Source of the DNA: Heterobasidion occidentale
Lineage: Eukaryota > Basidiomycota > Agaricomycetes > Russulales > Bondarzewiaceae
Direction of reading: 5' to 3'
NCBI GenBank assembly: GCA_039111635.1
Contig: JBCAQO010000003.1
Span: 3,162,001-3,226,000, forward strand
Length of the DNA: 64,000 bases
Part shown: positions 45,761-59,782 of the stretch, in pieces
How positions within the stretch are numbered: position 1 is the first letter of the stretch
Layout: every line of letters begins with the position of its first letter
Notes under the pieces: generated by a model
Databases searched by the model: none
Told to the model about the DNA's origin: nothing
What the model saw: only the letters and a program-made list of their open reading frames with translations
Translations under genes and position numbers: made by a program

Positions 45761-48480
45761 CGGGGAAGGTGTGGAGGCAACATTGCCCAGCAGCCTTTAT
45801 CCCTGTTTTTTTCTTCTTATTCTCTTCTATCCCCTTCGCTTGTCCGTGCCCGAGTTAGCCTCCTTGACCCTTTTCCAAGTCGCCGCGCACCGCGTGTCCT
45901 CTCGATGCTTGGTATTTTCCCTTCTTCTCCATCCCATCGTCATACTTACTAGTCCCTCACTGCACTTCGAACAGGGACCTGACGGCCCACGACCCCCGCA
46001 ACCGCCTCTCGGCATCATAGACGAGCTCGGCCGATCGCGCGCGCACAGCGCTGCACAGCGTAGCTAAATTTCACTTACGACATTCTACGCAGACCAAAAT
46101 CAGGAGCCTCTAGGGTACTATTTCCACCCACAGCGTTTGTGAATGTATCTGCGCAGTATGTACGCCGATGAGCAATAATTCGGGTACCTTGGGGCGTTCT
46201 CATTGCGTCCGAGATGAAGCTTCCCTGGACCGGCGGCCAGTCCATCCTGATCGAAGCTACTTGCAGCACAAGACGTTACTGTAAGTCCACCGCTACTTCC
46301 AGGGCCTCAATTTCCTCCTTTGACGATCTTCCGTTGTGAACAGTGTCATCAAGTGACAGCGTGGTGGTTTCTTTTATCTACCGTTGTCCCTTTACACCGC
46401 GCGAAATCTGGACTCGCGTGTGGATATCAGCCGGGCGGGTCTTTGTTTCTGAACCCCCCGCTTCTACTAAGGCGTGATAGGAGCCTGATATTCAGACTAT
46501 TTGAGCTACTACAAAAAAAACTATGAGAGTCGACCTGCAGGATGATATGCAAGTCACTGTAGGATTTAACCCGTCACTCCACAGCTAGGGTTTCCATCGA
46601 TCTCACTTTATCCATTCTAGACTTAGGTATTCCAGCTGCGACGCCAGCCATGTCTGCATCTCTGATGTCATGGATGGTATTCAGCAGGCACGAAAAGCTA
46701 ACGTGGACTCGTGCCAGAGAATGCACATGACGTAGGTCTCCGGCCTAAGAAATTTGTGCTCTCGTCTTTTTTCCGGTTGATTGCTCTAAGAATTGTTGAT
46801 GACGAACTTCTTCATCCGTATCAAGACCTCATTGTGGAGCGTCAATTCACCGCCCAGGTGTTTGCTCTAGTCCGCCGGAGTGCGTAGCTCCAGGACTCGT
46901 CATTGGGCTAGTGCATCACCGGTGGCAGCGCATCGTGCACGCTGTGCTTCTGCAAATATGCTACTGTCTATATCTATGATCCGTCAGAGCTTCGCGCAGA
47001 CTCCGCGGATCTCCCCAGGCCCTTCGATCCAAGGAATTCTACCATTGGCTTATCGTGCGTAAGATAAGCAGTCAAGCGGTAGTATGTGGACACGAATGTA
47101 TGAGCGGATGTGAATGCATGACTTCATGCTGGAGTTCGCGTCTACTGACTCCCTTTCTCCGCTTTCCAGTTATCTTTGTCTAGGACAGGAGCAACATTGG
47201 CGATGATGATGATGATTACACCTTCCATCCAGTCATAGACGTGATTCCTACAAGCATGCCCAGCTTTGCCTCCGATTGCCCATTCGGTATGCATTTCAGC
47301 TTCATGTAAAATAACCCACCACGGTATTGCCACCTGCATGCGATCCCCCGCCTCCCATCAGCTCCACGAACGACACCATGCATCAACAAAGTATAACTCC
47401 ATTCCACTCCACCGTACCTGACCCGTGTCACTCCCTCTTCTGGAACTCCGCTCAGCCCCATATTGCGAAGTTTCAGAACGCGGAACGTAACGCGAGATAA
47501 CATGGAAGTTTTCGACAAGCGCGCGTTGCGTTATGGAGATCAATTCAGATGATTGAGCCTCTTCTTCACAATGGTCCGACTCACGTTTTCGTCCACATTC
47601 TCTTCAATTAATTCATCGCGGTCGACAGTTATATCAGCCCGTACGTAGCAACTGGGATGAAAAGGGTGCAACTAGGTGCCACTGGAGAAATCGGAGATTC
47701 GATGACGCCACGCGGACCTGGATCTGGTATTTTCCTTGAACCCCGAGCATACTGAACCATGCTGTAATCAAGTGTAATCACCAGTGCATCGCGCCGTGGC
47801 GTCACTCATCTTCTGCTCCACTTCGTGTCTCTGATGCCAGATTGCTGGTCTCGTTTCAGCCCACCCTGCGCGTGTGGTCTTCGTATTGGTCCATGGGAGT
47901 GTTCTTCCGACAGAATAATGACCTTCTTCTCTTCTGTTTAACAATGCCTATTCGCCTCCCAGTCTTCATTAGCAACCATCGAGAGTGAGCCAGTCAAGTC
48001 AAGACAGCGTGGGATGTGTGTGGTTACAATCCTATGTGCCGATCTGGTAGAGAAATTCGCACATAAGCACGTGATATGCCGAGCATTGCGGAACGTTGCG
48101 GAGCGAGCAGGGTTCAACGTTCAACGTTCATCGTTTGTCAACGTTGTCAACAACCAAGAAGCTCTGTCAACATCGAGGCTCGTAATCATGAATGAATAGG
48201 TATCAATATCTCTTCGTATTTGCAGCGCTTGAAATGCCTGGCTGACGAGACAATCATCACCAAGATTCAAGCTCTCAGCTAGATCATCTTTCGCTGTTCA
48301 GCGGCTAGCGATTGCCCGAGAACGTCCTCCAAGTGTGCAGATTATCGCGTTCAACTCAGTCTTCGTCTACGAGGCGACTGCGTAAAATCCACATTTTGGC
48401 CGAGACGAACTAATTTTAGAGGAAAAGATCCATGACTAAAGATCACCAGTGCTGACCGTGCTTTGAACACGGTTGTTCAA
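45761..48480. other. long gene-poor interval
   Basis: 2.7 kb with no gene I can support. Open frames are short and without family features; there are simple runs such as GATGATGATGATGATTA near 47203. A small repeat, TTCAACGTTCAACGTTCATC, is at about 48112-48131. Confidence 0.5.
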
Positions 48481-48489
48481 GGCTTCTCC

Positions 48490-48800
48490 TCTCGCATCAA
48501 TTGGAGCTTTTACTTTTCGGGTGAGTGGCCTTAGTCGCATGCGATAGTGACGCGGAAGCCTTCACCTATTATTTTCAGTCGTTCAATTGTGATTGTGATC
48601 ACACCATCTGATCGTCCCTCTTCATGCCAGTAAGCCTTGTTGAAGGCATCCTGTTTTGTATGTCGTTTTTTGGTTTTAGGGCCGTTTTACATTCTCACCC
48701 ACCGGTCTTGTAAACGTAATCCTGCTTTTCGACATGCTCAGAGTCACGGCTGGTCCCACCGTCATCGTTTTTGCTCTTTTATATGGTTTGTGCCATATAG
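48490..48800 (+). pseudogene. relic of a fourth MFS transporter copy
   Basis: Around 48497-48580 the sequence follows copies 2 and 3: TCAATTGGAGCTTTTACTTT, then GTGAGTGG...CATATGCGATAGTGA-like intron sequence. A later part, 48630-48790, matches the exon encoding GPFNVFTPACLG...VLLFGMLGVKTPPAIIAFALLYGF, here with a deletion of the ICGFLAD region and several frame changes. Earlier and later exons are missing. It sits 5' of the same downstream flank as copy 2 (see 48890-49370). Confidence 0.75.
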
Positions 48801-48889
48801 GGCATAAACGCACCTAACTTTCCCTTTCAGCTCCCACGTAGGGACACTTTTTGAGGACCGCAATAGTTCATTTAGTGCAATCGTAAGAC

Positions 48890-49370
48890 ACGGAGATGAG
48901 TATACATTTGTTTCACAAATCGTCCTCGGCGCTATATGCATCATATGTATGTATCGTAGTGCATAGTCTGTCAAATTTTCGGGCATAGTTTTGTCTCCAC
49001 AAAAGGGTCACCAGATAAGACCAAAGCTACTATCGGAATAGGAGGCATGAAGTTCCTCGATCATCGCAATGGTGTTGTACACTTTATACGCGACGAAGTC
49101 AAAGAGCGGGTTAGATTCTGCTAGCGCTCCTCATTCCTCGCTTTGGCAAGGACACTGCAAGGGCTCGAGGTTGTTCATACTGATTGGCTCTATGAAGGCA
49201 TTGGCCAAGGACCAAGGCATGATTGAAGAGTGCCTTTCTCAGCACCACCGTGTAGTATGCCAGCAGCTCACCCGACGAGTATGCTCTGGATATATCCGTA
49301 GAAGCTTCGAGGTCCAATCGTCGCGTGGATGAAGTGCCTCCTGACCTGAATTCTCAGATCAGTTGTCGAG
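48890..49370 (-). pseudogene. downstream module shared with transporter copy 2 (compare 38120-38560)
   Basis: Aligns with 38120-38560: TCATYGCRATG...TATAC/TACACTTTATACGCGACGAA and CAGCAGCTCRCCCGACGAGTA are shared. On the minus strand both encode related peptides, SRAYSSGELLAYYTVVLRKA here and SSAYSSGELLVLGKIRFNYA at 38480-38390, followed by FDFVAYKVYNTIAMIEEL or its counterpart. So a gene on the opposite strand once lay downstream of the transporter. I do not recognise the family, and neither copy is intact. Confidence 0.55.
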
Positions 49371-50166
49371 GATGTGCTTCGTAACAGCAAGGGAAAAGGA
49401 CTGGCGTTCGAGGACCTTGGACGCTTTTGGACGATACTTTGTTGCCCTGATAAAATCACGGAACGTGCCGAGATCTGCCGAGATATTCTAAATAGTATGG
49501 TCATTCGCGCGATTCCTCCACTGTCGCACTACGACCTCTGGTTGTTCTTACTTCTTTTCTTGTACAACACTCGCTCTTGCATCATCGTCTAAAAACACTT
49601 GAAGGAGGATATCAGCCAATGGGATGGCAAGTCTCCTTCCCTTGTGTTCTATGTGCCTTCCACGCTCGCAACACGCAATCATTTTTGAAGGAAAATTCGA
49701 ACGCTGCACACAAACCTCAAACAAGGGATGTCATCGTGAAGCCGCACGATGTAGCAGGCGCCCGCGCGGTATGTGTGACCTCCGAATCATAGATACGTCC
49801 AAACTTAATCGCCTCAACGTCACAGAACCTTTGCGACCACCAGACACTCCTCATGCAGTAAAAAAAACATCTCTGCATCACCATGAATAGATTCCCTTCA
49901 CCTGTGTTGCCTCGCCCCTTGAACTGAGTGTAGAATACGAAGACACATTATCTGTCGAGCGGACTTCCCCGAGTATTTTCAAGAGCTTGTAGTCGCGGCG
50001 GGCCTCTACTCTAGCAGCTAGCTGTGCAGCACGTAAGTTACTCTTTCTGTCACCTTGATTCTCGGCATCGAGTTTCCCAGGGCCACCCTTTCGAAGCGCT
50101 CAAGCGCTCATGTATCAGGCCTTGCGGATGCAGACCCTCGGACACATGTTCTTCCCTTTCATCAAC
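49371..50166. promoter_or_regulatory. upstream region of the giant gene, with a possible 5'UTR intron
   Basis: No coding gene is seen. A good intron (GTAAGT at about 50033 to a TTTCCCAG ending at about 50081) lies just upstream of the first in-frame ATGs, so the 5' leader may be spliced. Confidence 0.4.
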
Positions 50167-53100
50167 ATGACTCTCACCGACGACAACCTGTTTTATATCT
50201 TCAATCACGTATTTCTTCCCCCCAACCTACCTGATAAAAGCGACAACGACGAAGACTGTGAACACGAACTCATACTATGCAAGCTGATTACCGAGTTGGC
50301 AGAAGAATATGGGCGATGCATCCCTAGTGACAGGCGGCAGGAGTGGTCTCGCATCATCCTGATGCTTAAGAATCTCTACAGCCTGACGAGTGGTCTCAGC
50401 GAGACTGAGCTGAAGCGGTCTATAAACGGGATGCGACAAGGAGGTAAGACTTGATGCGTATATTATGGTTCTAAGTAAACTGACCTCGTTGATAATTGTC
50501 AAGATGTGTTGGTCGTTCAAATACGCGCGCAAAATGCAGCTCTCATACTGCGGAAAATGGCACATAGTACCGTCTTCGAGGTTTTTGAGATTTCGCCATC
50601 CAATGCAGCTATAATGGGATCAGCAGGGAAGCTTATATGCTCCTATCCGGGACCAGCTGTTGAGGTCCTTGCCGATACCGTCAGCGATGATGCCTTTCTC
50701 AAAGAGCTTGCGTCATTCATCGTCCACATGAACGTTGACATATTGGATTCTGCCCCTACCACGAGGAAGGCCGGCTCCGATTCAGTTGAGGAGCGGGATA
50801 CCGCCCACCCTCGCTACATCTCCCAGCTCCTTATAGGTATCTTACGGGGCATAGGTACCGTGGCAGAGGTGCAACGCATCACCAAGAGGATCGCTGATGA
50901 CGTGCTGTGGAAGGCTGCGTTTAAGCCATGGCGCAGATCACCACTGTGGCTCGTTATCAGAGTTGCCATCCAAACGTCGCTTGTACAAACGGTGGACTAC
51001 AAGTCATTCATGCTCTTCCTGCATGCAAAGATTCTGCACATATTTGCCGAAAAGGAGTTCCCCAGCGACGTCATTTTCTGTGCACGTGCCAAGGCGGCTA
51101 GACGCGCGCACAAGCTTAGCGACCTTACATCCGATTTTGTTCTGCAGAGACTCGACGACGCCATGGACGCGACGGAAGTGGTCCTCCAGACACGATGGAA
51201 CGCTGTGCAGCGGTCTCAGGCCACTGCACCGCCTTGGAACCCTTCATGTATCCATGGCGTTCTCGACAGCCAGCTCACCCTCCCTCATTCGCGCGACTAT
51301 ATCGCGAAACTCCTGCACCCTGACATCACCACCACCGACCCCTCACCTGTTTTCCATCCTAACCATCATCAGAGATTGAAGGAGACAAGCGGCTTCCGCT
51401 TCCTCACTCCACAAATGCTGGAAGACGCTTTGAGCGCCGACCCGTACATCGCCCTCGCTGACTTCGAAATGCTGGTGCAGGACCATGTTGACGAGTGGAT
51501 CGCTCAGCATCTTCAGGATGAGTTCGGTGTGGTCAAGATGGCAGCTTTTTTAGACGAGTATCTCGCCGTCGCCCGTAATTGCTATTCGTGCAACGCGGAA
51601 GATCAGTCTCGAATGATTCTGACTGTCCTCGAAATGTGGGTTATGGTCGACACCTTGGCAGTAGCACAATGTCCTCTGCTGGCTGATTACTCCCCTGAGA
51701 TCCCTGCTACGTTCCTCGAGCCGCTTTTGCTTCGCCGTGCGGGATCGCTCGAGCGTGCCAATCACATTGACGAATATCTGCGCTCCCGCTATGCTCGCAC
51801 TACATCCAACAACTCCATCTTCTCTGACACCATTGACGCCACATCATTTTGCATCCGATACTTCGAAGAATCGGAATACCTTCGTGATCTTATGAGCAAT
51901 ATCGTGGTCAAAGCCTCCGATGAGCGAGAGATGAAAATTGAAGAGCTTCGGGGTATGAATGCTTCTTATCACTCTCTCATGCACGAAGCCTCGTTGTTGG
52001 ATTACGAGTACGAAGTGACTTCCAAGGGCACTCGGCGCGTTATCAAAATGTGCAAGAGAAAGCAATTAGAGAAACAGGCCAGACGCATGCGGATCGCCGT
52101 TCACGAGTGGCCCTTGTCTGCTGAAGACCTTCCGGCAAAGGCCTTTGTCTTCGAGCTTCATCGTCCATTGGCGTTTGCACGCTGGAGAGACTCGACATAC
52201 AAGATTCTCCGCGACGTGGGTTTGTCCGAGAAACCTATCGTTCCCGCAGAATCCTATGCTGTCCTACACCAGAACGCTAGTCTTGTCAAGCGTGTCGAGC
52301 CTGCTCAACCCCGAATCACTTTTGCATCAACTACAAAGTCCTTTCAACAATCTCATTACAGTCGGAAACGTATACCTGCGACCGAAGCTGATATCTGCGT
52401 CAACTGCGGCCTTCACTACCGACTTTATGACAAGCTACACAATGAATGGGCTGCAACCTCTTTTGCCGAGTCAAATGTAATGCATTACTGCACGCTCGCT
52501 CTTCCGACACATGGACCGTACGGATATCTTCAGTACACGGTGCAGGGGACGAGCCACATGTCGAACCAAGTTATTGCCAGTCAATCCGAATGCCCCAAAG
52601 AGCTGAGCCTACATGAGCACCTCGCTTTCGCTGGCTTGCGCAGCGGCCCACGACTCCAGTGGATGAACGTTGTCCGCGAGCTGTCCGCTACCTCGCTCAC
52701 GTTCAAGTGTGAAGAAGTTCATTCATTAATCACGCAGGCAGCATGGCAAATCGGACCTTTGGCCGAGGATGGCTTGCTGCGCGAGTGGCACCGTGAACTC
52801 ACCGATGTGGGTTTTGGTATGACCCTACTCAATGAGCTGGATCGTCTGTTGCAGAGCGTCGAACTCAATTGGACAGAGGTAGCCACTGCCAGAACAATCA
52901 GTATGTTCGCTTCGTTTGGAGCAAGACATCGGACTGACGTCTCTGCATAGTATTCCTCGCTGGACGTCTCCTTGCCTCTACAAACAGCTGGGAGGTCACC
53001 CGGGCTGCCCTTGATATTCTGCGAAAGACTCGGATTGTGACTTTTCGATGGATGCGCGAGCTGGCTGAGAAATTACGAAGCATAGACGAAGCCGTTCAAG

Positions 53101-56100
53101 GTTGTGACCTCCAAATGCGTGTCTGTGACGTGGCTGCGACCTGTCGTGCTACTTATGACGTGGACCCATTTCACATTCCATTTCTTCTATCCTCAGTCGA
53201 TGACACAGCCATCTTGGTGGAGTGTGCTATTTACCTGCACAATAGCCTGCCTGCTTCCATCGAGAAAGCACCATCCGACTTCAAAAAGCTCCTCGCCCGA
53301 GACCAACAGCTATCACACTTATTGGAGCTACATTTGTGGGAGAAGATCGTACAAAATCGGCGCGGGCTTGACGATGCAATCGCTTCTGTCTGGCCCACTT
53401 ATGAGCCAACGACCACAAGCTGGGAGCGGTTGCCCGAACCCAATTCTCGTTGGCTCACAGCTCTTGCCGCAACGCCGGATGCGGGGACTCTGATTATACA
53501 TTTTAATCTTCTTGATGGTGAATTGCTTGTTGATGGAAAACCCTTGGGACGTCTTCCTCGTTCTGTCGTGAAACATCCTACGTATGCTCGCATCTTCGGT
53601 GAAGTGAGAACTGGTTCTACTTGCCAATCCTGCTTGCTGACTCTGCTTTTCATTGCAGAAGGTTCTTGATATCGTTCCAGCAGATATGTCAGATATGGAG
53701 TTTGCGACTCGTATCCCAGTTTCTGGATACCATGTGTGTCATTATATTTCAATCCTTCGGAGTTCGTCAATTCTTAAACACAATAGGTACTATTTGCTTT
53801 GCGCGACGACAACCTGACTATCAAAGCGCGTCATGTCGAGTCTGGTGAGGTTTTCGAGCTTATTGGACATGAAGCTTTGATCGGAGACTTTCCGAGCATA
53901 CTCGTCGATGGCTTCGCCCACTGGCTCTCATTGTCTACGGGCGAAATTGAGTTCAGACCCTTGTCTGATCCGTGGACCCCATCCTCGACAAACTGGTATC
54001 TTTTTTTCTCCACCAACAAGCCATGCGTTATGATGTCGAAGGACTCACCCTCGCGGCTCATTGATATTCATAGCCAATCTTCCACTATGATTGCTCGCCA
54101 ACTCCAGCCGTTGGAGTATGCCCACTATCTCGTCGTTGTCTACGACTTGGAGAAACATCGGATAACCGTCCGTCTCCCCCGATTTAGACTCTCATTCTTT
54201 GTTACTAGTGAAGGCAAGCTCGCCTCGGAGAACTTTCCGGGCATGGTCGTTGATCAGCACCAGTCTTCGGGAACCATGTTGGGGCTTCATAATCAGCTAA
54301 TCTTACATGCACAAGGCGCAGCTGGATGCAAGTCGTCTAGCTCACGCCGTGTCCTAATCCCGCATGGAAAAGTTGAATTCTCCGTAGAAGGGCATCACGT
54401 CAGCGTCACTATTGATACATCATCCCAGGATCGCGTCTCGTATCACGACTACAGAATTGATCCCGACCTTGGATATCTCGCTTCTAACGTGAACCTCAAG
54501 AGCAAGCTCTACAAAATCCTTCTTCATGCTCTTTGTAGCCATTGTCTCCCTGATCCATTAACAAGACGAACCGGCACAGAAGAGGCCTTGCAGGAGCTTC
54601 GTTCGGCAAGCTGCCTTTCTTTCCAGAGCCTCACCGCCACCGAGATAGAACTTCTAAGACAGATTGCCGCTTTGACTCCGACTCGACAGTTCTATCCAGA
54701 ACACCTTCGCACCATGCAGATTGCTCAGTGGTCCGACCTCTCGCCTCTTTCACAGCATGATGGTTTCCGCCCTGCGGTGCAGGTTATCTTGGGATACGCG
54801 CGAAATTTGAGCATATTCGGAGCTATACACGGTGATATTGACCTGTCTGACCCCCTGGATGCCAGTCCACTGTTACTGGAACGGGCAGCGCGACGCAATG
54901 CCATTTTTCATGTAGACGATCTAGCCGCTCATCTTCCCGGGATGCCAGGAGACTCTCAATTTCGTAGTCGAGATATCCCTGATGATACAGGTCTCAATGA
55001 CGAAATGGAGGCATCGAAGGCGTCGACGATGGTATACAGCCTGACGCAGAGCACCTCCCCGCCTTTGCTCGAGTTGATCTTGACTTGGGGCTCCAAGTTC
55101 GCCGGGCCGAATGAATCTCGACTGAATCTGTCATACAGCAAGAGGTGGTTACAGCCTGATCTTCTTTCAAATTGGTTAACGGTGTATAACCAGTGCCGCC
55201 ATCCTGGGATCGGTACGTGGGAGGCAATGTTCCAGCTGGGGTTCAGTCTTCCGGCCATGGCATACAAGACGCCTCATCTACGACCAGCTATTTCACTTAT
55301 CCTGTCATTCCTCACGATCCCTGCTTTCCAGGATTTGGAGCCGCCCTCGTATCCGTCATATAATTTCTTGGACGGGTTCAATCCGGATGCAGATCATATT
55401 CAGACTATCTTGTTCGCTTCAGCTGTGTCACTGGAACATAGTCCTGCTGCTGAGCTCAACCAAAAGGCGGGTGAGAGCCTGAAGGACTTCAATGCTAGGC
55501 GCACAAATTATTTTGCTTCGCATCTTAGTTCTCAAGTCACTAGATGTACCCAATACTTGATGGAGCAATGGCCGTGCACTAAGCCTACAATGACTACTAC
55601 ACCTTCTGACGACCCTTTTCGCTGGGTCGATACTTCGAAGTGCCTAGCGAGAATCCACGAGATCTTTGAGAGTTGTTTCAATAACATGCAACTTCGACTG
55701 TTTGTTTTCCAAATCGAGAATATTCTTCGTATCCACCATCAACGCAATACCTTCATCTCTGAACCACCGCTATATAGATTCAAGCCTTCCCTTCACTCGG
55801 CTCGTGCTAGGACATCTCGTCTACACTTTACGCTTGCTCACGTTGTCTCGTTGAGTCTGCCAGCTATCTGGCCAGCAGATTCAAGGCCCTGTCTGATTAT
55901 CCCTCCCGTAGCGTGGAAGGAGCGATGTCCCGAAGACACCGCTATCCTAAAAAGGCTCCTCTCTGAGTTTCGCAACGATGCTCGGGATCGACTTCACCAT
56001 CAGTACGGAAAAGATATGGACCGCAGTCGGGAAGAGCTTGATCGTACTAAGATTCCGGTCTCTTCGAAGCGCACTGTTACTCTCCGCACGCTGGTCCAAT

Positions 56101-59100
56101 ATCATCTGCGGTGCTCGGAGCATGTACGAAGCATATTCATCTCTATTTCAGATGCACTGTGTGCTTCCAAGCCAAGGGACCAGATAATCGCAAAAGCAGG
56201 TCTTTGGCCACGTATCTCTTCACGAACCTTGCTTGGCTTACTGGCATCTACGAATGGAACCGAACTGTCGACTCCATGGAGGGACGCATTGATTTCATAC
56301 GCACAGGCTACAATTGAATATCAGAGGTCTCAGCGTCTCGTATCCTTGGCTCTGAATAAACAGATTGGGGATCTCTTCAAAGAACTGGATGATATTGTAT
56401 CGTCAGATGGAGCAATTGCGAGCACAAATGCAGACTGGCTTCTCATTCAGGTTAGCCATCGCTTCTATATCTTTAATGTATACTGAATGACAAGTACACA
56501 GATTGACGGCAACTTCATTGCGCGTGACGTTCAGATTCGCGTCGCAGAGGAAATGGTATCACCCTCATCAGGACAAAATTCAATTCTGCAGCTCAATATG
56601 GGCGAAGGAAAATCATCTGTGATTGTTCCAATGGCAGCAACGGTGTTGGCGAATGGACGAACTCTTGTTCGCATTGTCGTGTTGAAGTCCCTTACCGCCC
56701 AGATGTTCCAGCTGCTAGTCAAGCGGCTCTCGGGACTGGCAAATAGGCGCGTATTTTATATGCCCTTTTCGCGCGATGTCACAGTTCAAAATGCCGACGT
56801 GACACTCATTCGCCAGCTGTACGAGCAGTGTTTGCGTGAAGGAGGAATCCTCTTGGTCCAGCCAGAGCACATCCTCTCGTTCAAACTGATAGGACTAGAA
56901 CGCCTATTTTCCGCAACTGGTTGTGAAGAAGAGACAGCAGCTATGGCGCTGTTGGATACCCAAGACTGGCTTGAAGATAGATCTCGAGATATCCTTGACG
57001 AGAGCGACGAACTTCTGCATGTTCATTACCAACTTGTCTACACAATAGGGAAGCAGGAGCCTCTTGAGAATCACCCAAACCGGTGGACGACAATACAACA
57101 GGTGTTCTCTCTAGTGCAACGATTTGGTGCTCATCTGAAGCGGAGACATCCTCAGGAAGTGGATATGCATGAGGGTCCTGAAGGCAGTTTTCCCGCCATC
57201 CGTATCACAGGTGTCAACGCGGCCACGGAACTCGTTTCGTACATAGCTCACATGGCCTTGCATGGGGAGCTTCCGAATCTCGGCCTCTCCCTCCTGCCCG
57301 CCACATTCCGTGCAGCTGCATTACGTTTCCTTACTAAGGTCGATATTGAACAACACGAATATGACGAAGTGCAAGGTCAATGTCACAGCGATGACTACTG
57401 GAAAGGACTGCTGCTCCTCCGAGGGCTCCTGGCTCACCGCGTTCTCCTGTACGTTTTGTCAGACAAGCGCTGGCGAGTAGACTATGGTCTAGATCCCAGT
57501 CGATCTCTTCTGGCGGTGCCTTATCGAGCGAAGGTAGCTCTTGGGTCTTTTATCTGCATGCAATCAATAACGTATCTCTCCCTTGTAGGATATACCCAGC
57601 CTGAGAGCAGAGTTCGGACATCCTGATGTTGCCATTTCGCTCACATGTCTAAGCTACTACTACAGTGGTTTAACGGAGGACCAACTGCTCCAGTGCTTTC
57701 AGCTGCTTGACCAGGGAGACAATCCTGCCCACGAGTATGAGCTATGGGTACGCTGCAGTGGCAATATTCCTCCGAGTCTGCAACGCCTGGACGGGGTCAA
57801 TACGCACGACATGGAGCAGTTCCAGCGATATCTCGTCCCTATCTTCTGCAAAAACCGCAGCGTGATCAATTTCTTCCTCTCCTCGGTCGTCTTCCCAAAA
57901 CAAGCTAAGGAATATCCACAAAAGATTTCAACGTCTGGTTGGGATCTTGCCAGGACGAGGACAAATGTCACTACAGGTTTTAGCGGGACCAACGATAACC
58001 GCCACCTTCTACCAACGTCGGTCAAGCAGCAAGATCCTGTCCATCAGCTCAACACGAACGCACAGGTGCTCATGTACCTTCTGCAACTAGAGAATGACCA
58101 TTACCTCTGCATGCATGACTCTCATAACAAGCCCTGTCCGGCACAAGAATTTCTAGAGATACTGGTGCACCAGGAGCTAGAAATCCGGGTACTATTGGAT
58201 GTGGGAGCACAGATGCTAGAGCTGCAGAACCGTGACCTAGCGAGTAACTGGCTCAAACTGCGACGAGATGTCTCTGCTGCCATATATTTTGATGAGACGG
58301 ATCACCTCACCGTCATCATGCAGGACGGGACGACAGAGTCGTTCGTCTCCTCACAATTTAACCAACAGCTCGATCAATGCATCGTATATCTGGACGATGC
58401 CCATACAAGAGGGACCGACCTCAAGCTTCCTCGAAACTTCCGAGCGGCCGTCACACTGGGCCCGAAGGTGACCAAGGACAGGCTCATTCAAGGTCAGCGT
58501 CTCTAGCGCCTCGCATTTTTGTGACATTGATGGACTCGATTCAGGATGCATGCGTATGCGCCAGCTTGGGAATGGACAGTCTGTGATGTTTTGCGCGCCG
58601 TTGGAGGTAGACAGGCGAATTCGGGACGCGGCACGCGCGAGTACTTCCGACGCGGTCAAAGTTGTTGATATCCTACGATGGGCGATGCTAGAGACATGCG
58701 AAGATATTCGCCATCACGTGCCCCATTGGGCACAGCAGGGAATCGATTACGACAAGCGTAGGAAAGCGGACCTCGCCTTCACATCGAGCAAGAACATTCA
58801 GACTCTGAAAGACGCGTGGCTTCAATCTGAGTCTCGCACATTGGAGGATCTGTATGGGATGCGTGCGAGCAGTGATCCTTTATTCCATCTCATGGCAAGT
58901 AGAATCCCTGCGATGCGCAGGCGTTTCAGGCGGCTCGGAGTCGTTTCTCTGCGTGACCCGAGCATAGAGGAGGAGCAGGAACGAGAGGTCAGCCACGAGA
59001 ATGAACAGGAGAGGGAAGTTGAAAGACCTCTTCAGGCTCACCCCGCTAAACACCAATTGTACAGCGCCGTTCGTACCTTCGTCCGCACAGGGGAGATACC

Positions 59101-59782
59101 GTCTGATTCTTCTGCATTTGCGTCTCTCTTCCGCCCTCTGGGCCCGGATCGAAGCTCGGATTCTTATGGACCTTGGTCTCGCCATTTGCTTGCGACCGCC
59201 GATTTCATGAAAACAGTGTCGGATGGTCGGCTAAGGCTCAGCGACTACCTGCGCCCTGTACATTGGGTCGTATCGAGCACGAGAAACACGAGCATTCTGG
59301 TCGTTCTCAGCCCGTATGAGGTTGACATCTTGTTGCCAGATTTTCGTCGCAGTACTGCCGTGCGCCTGCACATCTACACACCCCGTGTCACGGAAGCAAT
59401 GAAGCCGTTCGACCACCTCGAATTCTATTCGGTCTCACCCCTTCCGATGCCTCAGTGGACACCTCCACCGCGCATCATCCGGTCTCAGCTCAGTCTTTGG
59501 GCCGGTCAGCTGTACTTGGGAGACTATGAGACGTACCTCGAGCTATGTGCATTTTTGGGCATCTACACGGTGTCTGGGACTGAGGGTGTGCAGAGTGACG
59601 GCTTTGTCAAAGCGATCCATAGGAAAGGTGCACTTATCGAGGCGTGTGCATTCAGTGAGACTCCTGTGCCGGCGCTGAAGGAACTCGTTGGGCTGCGAAG
59701 GAAAGGCGTGACCTACGGTTATCTTGGCACGCACATGGGGAAGATATTGCACGCCCGATTGTTGAATAAAGAGGATTTCTAG
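50167..59782 (+). CDS. giant DUF6606 / DUF3638 / DUF3645 protein, about 3,070 residues
   Basis: Eight exons, all joins in frame. I start at ATG 50167 (MTLTDDNLFYIFNHVFLPPN), where relatives start; 50110 is also possible. N-terminal DUF6606: VVQIRAQNAALILRKM, PGPAVEVLADTV, DILDSAPTTRKAGS and HPRYISQLLIGILRGIG. Around residue 2,060 the DUF3638 core reads LQLNMGEGKSSVIVPMAATV, a P-loop-like motif, and later has ILLVQPEHILSFKL and DILDESDELLHVHYQLVYT. DUF3645 follows, then YLDDAHTRGTDLKLP near residue 2,630, and a C-terminal region with a Glu/Arg-rich coiled stretch (EEEQEREVSHENEQEREVER). These proteins are common in fungi and often auto-annotated as ubiquitin hydrolases, but I see no Cys/His protease motif. 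The GEGKSS, DESDE and DDAHTRGTD elements look like Walker A, Walker B and a helicase-type motif, which is inference. No frameshift was found in 9.6 kb. Confidence 0.92.

Noticed and set aside
47142..47543. Minus-strand frames of 60-100 codons near 47.2-47.5 kb
   Set aside because: They include a simple Ile run from a GAT repeat and have no recognisable domain or splice context.
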